From the NCBI RefSeq assembly GCF_943914015.1, contig NZ_CALUAK010000002.1, positions 1 through 57,403 of the forward strand: a stretch of 57,403 bases of DNA, written 5' to 3'. Shown here in pieces: positions 52,354 to 57,403 of the stretch; position 1 is the stretch's first letter, and every line of letters begins with the position of its first letter. A model generated the notes under the pieces. That model saw nothing but the letters and a program-made list of their open reading frames with translations, was not told where the DNA came from and ran no database searches. Source of the stretch: an uncultured Corynebacterium sp. (GTDB taxonomy: Bacteria > Actinomycetota > Actinomycetes > Mycobacteriales > Mycobacteriaceae). Both the position numbers and the translations under genes were made by a program.

Positions 52354-53556
52354 TTAAACTTCGATCTGGCCTGTAACGGCAGCGGTAATCAATGCTGAGC
52401 GGCGCTCCTGCAAGAGTGAAATAGCCTTGTTACAACGCTCTACTAGGATGTCTGCTTCTGCTGTTTTTTTGCGATTTTCTCCTACTAAACGATCCTGTAT
52501 GTCCCTAGGAGGAACCAAGGACGAGAGCCGGAGAAACACCTCTGGATACAACCTTAAGCGGGATTCCCAAATCCCACGCGAATTCGCCTTCATCAATCTT
52601 ACGTAGGCGGCAGTTCGGTACATACAGTCGAAGAACATGGGGTTGACTGAATCCAAGTCTCTGAAACGATACACGTCATACGCGGGACTCACTATTCCTT
52701 CGTACTTAGAAACGCCGAGTGCACCCATCCATGCCCACATGGTATTGATGACCAGTTCGTTTTTCGCGACAAGTTTGTAACCGACAGTTGACTCGGCCTC
52801 AAACATCGTTACATTCTTCATATATCGCGGAGTCACGCCCGTTATATGACTGACTGACAACAGTTCTTCGTTGCCGGTCTCAGTTCGTCCGTCGACATGT
52901 TCGAAGATGTGCCGGTTCCGACGTACCTTCCAACCATCAGGAGGCTTAAAGAATGGGTCATAATCCGCTCCACCCCAGAAAGAACGTTCACGCCACACCT
53001 GCAAGCGCAACATCGTGAGATCAATCAGTTCTCGTTGCTTGGTAATCAGGTGATCGATCTTCGCCGTCTCCGCATCGAGAAAACGGACGATTCGTTCTTG
53101 TTCACCCAGTTCCGGGACTTTGATTGGGAACTCTGCCAGCACGGTCGCCGAGAGCTCTTTAAAAGTGGTGCCATTCGCCACTGCTTCTAGGGCACTTGTT
53201 TTATTATTTAAAGAGAATTGAAGGAATGCCGGAATAATTCTCGTTGTATCTGGCACCAGTGCTTTACACCCCTGGCTAAACGCAACTTGTTCGTCCAATA
53301 AGACTGTGTAGCCGATCGGAGCACGAATCGACAACAGGACACTCGCCCTGGGAGCGATAGTAGATCCTGAGACAACACCAACTGGAGACAAAGTTCGTTC
53401 TGTGCTCTTTAAATGACTGCCACTTACCAGTCGCAAATCTTTAGGCGTAGCGAAAGGTACGTCACCGTTCCAAAATTCAGGTGACGTGCTAGGGGTTCCG
53501 CCTCCGAGAATTCGAGTTAATCGGCGCAATGGTAGCTCCGCGAAATGCCCTGACAT
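52354..53556 (-). CDS. hsdS: Type I restriction specificity subunit
   Basis: A 400-residue S subunit that sets the DNA target. Two target-recognition domains (about 1-150 and 205-350) are each followed by a coiled helix (EQERIVRFLDAETAKIDHLI and a matching C-terminal one ending ALITAAVTGQI). Both domains are intact, so it should recognise a bipartite site; the sequence of that site cannot be read. Its ATG overlaps the hsdM stop (TAATG). No inverted second hsdS copy is present. The AT-rich composition suggests recent acquisition. Confidence 0.93.
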   Translation of the reverse strand: MSGHFAELPLRRLTRILGGGTPSTSPEFWNGDVPFATPKDLRLVSGSHLKSTERTLSPVGVVSGSTIAPRASVLLSIRAPIGYTVLLDEQVAFSQGCKALVPDTTRIIPAFLQFSLNNKTSALEAVANGTTFKELSATVLAEFPIKVPELGEQERIVRFLDAETAKIDHLITKQRELIDLTMLRLQVWRERSFWGGADYDPFFKPPDGWKVRRNRHIFEHVDGRTETGNEELLSVSHITGVTPRYMKNVTMFEAESTVGYKLVAKNELVINTMWAWMGALGVSKYEGIVSPAYDVYRFRDLDSVNPMFFDCMYRTAAYVRLMKANSRGIWESRLRLYPEVFLRLSSLVPPRDIQDRLVGENRKKTAEADILVERCNKAISLLQERRSALITAAVTGQIEV

Positions 53557-55337
53557 TATTCTGTCACCTCACTGAGCAGTTCAAGGATTTCTTGAGTCAC
53601 CTCGTGAAGTTCTGCATCAATTTCTTCCAGTGGTCGCGGCGGCTCGTATCGATAGAAGTAGCGGGTAAAGGGGATTTCGTAGCCGATCTTGGTCTTCTTC
53701 TCGTCGACCCAGGCATCGGGCACGTATGGTTTTACTTCTGCTTCGAAGTACGCATTGATGGTTTCCTTTCGCCCTTCGTCGGCTTTGGTGTTGACGTTGT
53801 AGGTAAAGGGCACGCGCTCGGTATCACGCAGGCTCGTGTCCGGTTGTTTCTTTCCGCGGGTGTTAGTGATGATTTTTCCGTCATCGTCGCGTTGTGGTCG
53901 CTCAACGGTGATAGTCCAGTAGGCGAATTCTTCGATTGGGATAATCTTGCAAAGTTCACTTTCCTCATAGTCGGCGTAGAGCTGCACGATCGTGGCACGG
54001 TTAGTTTCAGTGATCTCTCGGCCCTTATCGCCGAGTTTCTTGCGCATTTTGGCGTAGAACTCGGTTGCATCGATGAGTTGGACTTTGCCTTGGCGTTCTT
54101 CTGGCTTGTTATTGTCCACAATCCAGATGTATGTAGCGATGCCGGTGTTGTAGAACATGTCGGTTGGCAGCGCGACAATCGCATCAACGAGGTCGTGCTC
54201 AAGAAGCCACTTGCGGATATTTGACGGGCCAGATCCTGCTGCACCGTTGAACAGCGGTGAGCCGTTCATGACGATACCGCCACGGCCCCCACCCTTTACT
54301 TTGGGGCGTAGCTTGCTGACCACGTGCTGGAGGAAGAGCATTTGCCCATCGCTGATAGACGGAACATTCTGCTTGGGTTTCGCACCACCGGCGTAAAAAC
54401 GTGACGATTCGCCGAGTTCTTTCAGCTCGTTTAGGACGGCACTTTGGCTGGCCTTCCAGTCATCGCCGTAGGGAGGGTTCGACATGCAGTAGTCAAAGGT
54501 CTGACCAGCAAACTTATCGTCGGCGAGGGTGTCTCCGAGCTGGATGTTACTGGGGTCATATCCCTTAATTAGCAAGTCGGACTTACACACCGCATAAGAC
54601 TGATCATTTACTTCTTGGCCATAGAGACGCAGCTGAGCTTGTGGGTTAAGTCCCGGCTTTTCGCTACTGCCGATGAGGTGTTCCTCCGCGATAGATAGCA
54701 TTCCGCCTGTACCGACCGTGGGATCATAGATGGAGCGGATCGTCCCGGGAACGGAGAGCGCTTCGTCGTCTCCGGCGAAGACGAGATCAACAAGGAGCCG
54801 GATTGCGTCACGCGGTGTGAAGTGTTCACCAGGCGCCTCGTTGGATGATTCGTTGAAGGTACGGATCAGGTATTCGTAGAGGTCCCCCATCTCAGCGTTA
54901 CTGACGGTATCGGGATGTAAATCGATATTCGCGAAGCGCTCGACCACGAGATAAAGGATGTTCTTTTCCGCCATTGTGCTGATCTCATCGGCAAGCTTGA
55001 ATCGTTCAAAGACATCCATGATGTCCGAGAAACCGTTGACGTACTGTTTCAAATTAGCCTCAAGGCCCTTCGGATCCCCCAGTAGGGTATGGAGTGTCCA
55101 AGGGCTCGTGTTATAGAAGGGCAAACCCGTGGCCCGTCGGACCTGTGCAGCCAATAACTCGGGATTCTCACTAAAGCGTGCAACTAGCGGTTCGATGGTG
55201 TCTTGAGAACCGGCGAGCACACAATCGAGTCGACGAAGGATGGTCATTGGAAGGATGACATTGCCATACTGACTGGCCTTGTATGGACCACGCAGAATGT
55301 CGGCTGTACCCCAAATAAATGATCCAAGTTGGCTCAT
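53556..55337 (-). CDS. hsdM: Type I DNA adenine methyltransferase subunit
   Basis: The 593-residue M subunit methylates adenine in the host target. SAM-binding motif DPTVGTGGMLSIAEE and the catalytic SNPPYGDDW (about residue 288) are intact, with the N-terminal HsdM helical domain before them. It is the first gene of hsdM-hsdS-hsdR, so the modification enzyme is made first. AAGGA stands about 10 nt before the ATG. Confidence 0.94.
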   Translation of the reverse strand: MSQLGSFIWGTADILRGPYKASQYGNVILPMTILRRLDCVLAGSQDTIEPLVARFSENPELLAAQVRRATGLPFYNTSPWTLHTLLGDPKGLEANLKQYVNGFSDIMDVFERFKLADEISTMAEKNILYLVVERFANIDLHPDTVSNAEMGDLYEYLIRTFNESSNEAPGEHFTPRDAIRLLVDLVFAGDDEALSVPGTIRSIYDPTVGTGGMLSIAEEHLIGSSEKPGLNPQAQLRLYGQEVNDQSYAVCKSDLLIKGYDPSNIQLGDTLADDKFAGQTFDYCMSNPPYGDDWKASQSAVLNELKELGESSRFYAGGAKPKQNVPSISDGQMLFLQHVVSKLRPKVKGGGRGGIVMNGSPLFNGAAGSGPSNIRKWLLEHDLVDAIVALPTDMFYNTGIATYIWIVDNNKPEERQGKVQLIDATEFYAKMRKKLGDKGREITETNRATIVQLYADYEESELCKIIPIEEFAYWTITVERPQRDDDGKIITNTRGKKQPDTSLRDTERVPFTYNVNTKADEGRKETINAYFEAEVKPYVPDAWVDEKKTKIGYEIPFTRYFYRYEPPRPLEEIDAELHEVTQEILELLSEVTE

Positions 55338-55688
55338 CAGTTTTCTTCCTTCTCGTCACTAGCGGGTGACCTTTGCCTTTCAGGTCAGGACCTGGAAAAC
55401 AGGCTCAAGAAATGAGTCTAACTGGTCGGTGAGGGGTCATTTCACGCGAGGGTGTTGCTTTCCGGGATTTAGACACAACGAAAAAGCAAATAGAGGTGTA
55501 GCTGATACGCTCGCGCACGTGGATGCCTGTTTCCTCCTCGTCGAGCACGGCCGGTGTCATGTCGGCGTAGCTGACAAACGACTCACCGAGCCGGGGCACA
55601 GCCTTCAGCCCGTCATCGGCGCGATGAAGACGTGGGGCGCGAGCTACAAAGAAAACCGCACGCACGAGGCGTCGAGAAGTTAGAAACA
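55338..55688. other. Gene-poor stretch upstream of hsdM
   Basis: About 350 nt with no gene I can defend. A perfect palindrome CAGGTC-AG-GACCTG at 55381-55394 lies 44-57 nt before the hsdM ATG and could be an operator. A minus-strand frame (55405-55689, 94 codons) codes a plausible-looking stretch SFVSYADMTPAVLDEEETG but has no ribosome site or homology I know; it may be a gene remnant. Confidence 0.4.
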
Positions 55689-55690
55689 AG

Positions 55691-55714
55691 AAAACCCCGC
55701 CCTAACGGACGGGG
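55691..55714 (-). terminator. Terminator after ahpD
   Basis: On the minus strand an 8-bp stem with one mismatch (CCCCGTCC / GGGCGGGG, loop GTTA) followed by four T, 50 nt beyond the ahpD stop. Confidence 0.7.
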
Positions 55715-55764
55715 GACGTCGCGAGCCACGACGTAGACATTACGAAGTGAACGTGAAGCAGCCG

Positions 55765-56289
55765 TTATTTGGTCGACTCAATGAACAGAGCCTGGGCAAC
55801 ACCCTGGAGGGTGGCGGCCACCTTGACAGCCTCCCACACCTGGGACTCCTTGAGGCCCTCCTCGCGGACGGTGTGCTCGTGGGCAGCGGTGCACTTACCG
55901 CAGCCGTTGATCACGGAGACGGCGATGTTCCACAGCTCAAAGTCAACCTTGTCCACGCCGGGCTTGGCCATACCGTTTTGGCGAAAGCCCATGCGGATGG
56001 TGGCGTACTCGTCCGGGAGAAACTCCTGGGCGCGGTAGGCCACGTTATTCATCCCCATGATGGAGGCGGACATGGAGGCGGCGTTCATAGCCTCCTCGGA
56101 CAGGTGCTCCGCTGCTTCCTCACGGATTTCCTTGAGCACCTGGGCGTTGCGCGTTGCCGCAGCGGCCGCCAGCATGGAACCCCACAGCTGCTGCTCGCTC
56201 AACTCCTTCGAACGGGTCAACGAGCTGAGATTCAGCTTGAGATCCTTCGCGTACTCGGGCAGCGCGTTCTTGAGGTTATCAATTGCCAT
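55765..56289 (-). CDS. ahpD: Alkyl hydroperoxidase AhpD
   Basis: Thiol reductase that recycles AhpC and has weak peroxidase activity. The 174-residue protein has the active-site CxxC in NGCGKCTAAHEHTVRE (with the proton-relay Glu and His) and typical helical flanks. It begins 4 nt after the ahpC stop, so the two form an operon as in mycobacteria, and a terminator follows. Confidence 0.94.
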   Translation of the reverse strand: MAIDNLKNALPEYAKDLKLNLSSLTRSKELSEQQLWGSMLAAAAATRNAQVLKEIREEAAEHLSEEAMNAASMSASIMGMNNVAYRAQEFLPDEYATIRMGFRQNGMAKPGVDKVDFELWNIAVSVINGCGKCTAAHEHTVREEGLKESQVWEAVKVAATLQGVAQALFIESTK

Positions 56290-56293
56290 TACG

Positions 56294-56890
56294 TTACTTC
56301 AGCTCTTCCTTCAGCACATCCATCTTGTCAATGTTCTTGGTGGGATCATTGGCCTCCCAGTTGCAGGCACAAACTTCCTCGGACTGGAGGGCGTCGAGGA
56401 CACGGAGGACCTCGTCTACGTTGCGGCCAACAGCATCCGGGGTAGCGGAAACGAACTGGATGATTCCGTCCGGATCAACGATGAAGGTTGCTCGATCAGC
56501 AACACCATCAGCGTTCTCCACACCGAGAGCGCGAATGAGCTCGTGTTTGATATCGGAAATCATCGGGAACGGGATGGACTTGAGGTCCTTGTGGGTTGCA
56601 CGCCACTGGAAGTGTGCGAACTCGTTATCGATGGAGCCACCGATGATCTGTGCATCGCGGTCCTGGAACTCCTTGTCGAGCTCACCGAAGGCTGCAATCT
56701 CGGTGGGGCAAACGAAGGTGAAGTCCTTGGGGTAGAAGAAGACGACGAGCCACTTCCCACGGAAGGAGTCGTTGGAAATCTCCTCAAAGTAGTCCTCGGG
56801 CTTGCTAGCGTTGACCTCGTGCAGGTCACCGCCCTTGAGTGCGGTGAGCTTAAACTCGGGGAACTTATCTCCAATAGTCAAAAGTGCCAT
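56294..56890 (-). CDS. ahpC: Peroxiredoxin AhpC
   Basis: Two-Cys peroxiredoxin reducing peroxides and peroxynitrite. The peroxidatic Cys is in DFTFVCPTEIAAF and the resolving Cys in SEEVCACNW near the C-terminus. 198 residues. AAGGAGAG lies 6 nt before the ATG, and a clear promoter is placed about 57-85 nt upstream. No divergent oxyR gene follows; the adjacent gene is clpC. Confidence 0.95.
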   Translation of the reverse strand: MALLTIGDKFPEFKLTALKGGDLHEVNASKPEDYFEEISNDSFRGKWLVVFFYPKDFTFVCPTEIAAFGELDKEFQDRDAQIIGGSIDNEFAHFQWRATHKDLKSIPFPMISDIKHELIRALGVENADGVADRATFIVDPDGIIQFVSATPDAVGRNVDEVLRVLDALQSEEVCACNWEANDPTKNIDKMDVLKEELK

Positions 56891-56946
56891 GTGCGTCTCT
56901 CCTTAGAAACTAGAACTGTGGAGTGCCGTTTTTGCCTCCGTAACCC

Positions 56947-56975
56947 TTTATACACACATTCATAACCACCGTCAA
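56947..56975 (-). promoter_or_regulatory. ahpCD promoter
   Basis: On the minus strand TTGACG (-35), a 17-nt spacer and TATAAA (-10), about 57 nt upstream of the ahpC ATG. This is a near-consensus vegetative promoter; any peroxide-sensing site would lie near it. Confidence 0.75.
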
Positions 56976-57095
56976 GAGGCCAAGAAAATAGGTCTCAGGA
57001 TTTTATTTGGTTTTGGTTATTATGCTGGAGTACTTCTCTCCAATAACACCTAAGCTACACATCCCCACCGGTATGAGATCAAGGTAGACACACGC

Positions 57096-57131
57096 AAAAG
57101 GCCACCACAGCACAAATGCTGTGGCGGCCTT
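57096..57131 (-). terminator. Terminator after clpC
   Basis: A 15-bp stem with one mismatch (AAGGCCRCCACAGCA type) and a 4-nt loop, followed on the minus strand by TTTTG, 59 nt beyond the clpC stop. Confidence 0.75.
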
Positions 57132-57189
57132 GAACATCAAGATCATTCATGCCTGCGACGGCACCATAGCGCGCTCAATCTGAGCGCAA

Positions 57190-57402
57190 CTACTCCTCGC
57201 TCTCAGCAGGCTCTTCTGCAGCTTCTTCCACTCCCGGCAGCGGCTTCGGGCGTGGCGTGAAGGTGAAGGTGGCCTTGTCCGTGTCCTCGGACTCGCCGTC
57301 CCAACCATCGACGTCGACGGTGACGATCTCGCCGGCACCGACCTCGCCGTAGAGGATCTTCTCGGAGAGAGCATCCTCGATCTCGCGCTGGATGGTGCGG
57401 CG
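57190..57402 (-). CDS. clpC: Clp protease ATPase subunit ClpC, 3' end only
   Basis: The last 70 codons of ClpC, the AAA+ unfoldase that feeds ClpP. The visible C-terminus begins RRTIQREIEDALSEKIL, the conserved end of the D2 small domain, followed by a GEVGAGEIVTVDVDGW strand and the TFTPRPKPLP tail, then an acidic Glu-rich end. The 5' part lies beyond the window. The reading frame was worked out directly from the minus strand. Confidence 0.85.
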   Translation of the reverse strand, partial: RRTIQREIEDALSEKILYGEVGAGEIVTVDVDGWDGESEDTDKATFTFTPRPKPLPGVEEAAEEPAESEE

Positions 57403-57403
57403 C

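Noticed and set aside
1..57403. Insertion sequences, prophage genes or integrases
   Set aside because: No transposase, recombinase, terminal repeats or phage structural genes were seen, even around the defence block.

Overview
The window reads as a chromosomal segment of a high-GC actinobacterium, almost certainly Corynebacterium. Support: a MusEFGKI-type sugar importer, a PhoRS-like pair next to pyruvate:quinone oxidoreductase, thrE beside the otsA-otsB trehalose genes and an IpsA-like LacI regulator, and the order rlmB-cysS-ispF-ispD-carD / lpqE-radA ... carbonic anhydrase-mutY ... clpC, which I recall from Corynebacterium and Mycobacterium. Coding density is high, with many 1-14 nt overlaps (TAATG, ATGA, GTGA).

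Layout. 1-1.8 kb: the 3' part of trpD and a secreted, C-terminally anchored protein. 1.8-8.1 kb (minus): a sugar ABC importer (DUF624 protein, two permeases, binding lipoprotein), a kinase-like DUF4032 protein and the ATPase. 8.2-12.3 kb (minus): a small acidic protein, a DUF2334 deacetylase-like protein, protease II and purC. 12.4-13.6 kb: two coupled small exported proteins. 13.7-16.3 kb (minus): purD-purB. 16.3-17 kb: a HIT protein and a ferredoxin. 17-24 kb (minus): the PhoRS-like pair, then an iron-type ABC importer with a DtxR-like box whose last gene overlaps pqo by one base. 24.3 kb: tRNA-Thr. 24.4-28.7 kb: thrE, a lysine-rich-tail protein, otsA, a META-like lipoprotein, otsB. 28.6-32.1 kb: an IpsA-like regulator and a Zur-type zinc importer, znuABC, whose znuC carries a frameshift. 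32.1-36.2 kb (minus): rlmB, cysS, ispF, ispD, carD. 36.4-41.7 kb: lpqE, a hairpin-rich intergenic region, radA, two hypotheticals, carbonic anhydrase, mutY.

41.7-55.3 kb (minus) is an accessory block between mutY and the ahpCD/clpC genes. It holds a DUF4236 miniprotein, a pyrimidine-dimer glycosylase-like protein, a complete Wadjet (JetABCD/MksFEBG-like) anti-plasmid system and a complete type I restriction-modification system (HsdRSM). The restriction genes are visibly more AT-rich than their surroundings. 55.8-57.4 kb (minus): ahpD, ahpC and the 3' end of clpC.

The most unusual items are the single-base znuC frameshift that opens the frame into znuB, the coupling of an iron-regulated importer to pqo, the three-hairpin intergenic region before radA, the 14-bp tandem repeat upstream of carD, and the two-system defence block. 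Both defence systems are known families. I did not find a system I can defend as wholly undescribed; the kinase-like DUF4032 protein inside the sugar importer cluster and the META-like lipoprotein inside the trehalose operon are the least explained parts.
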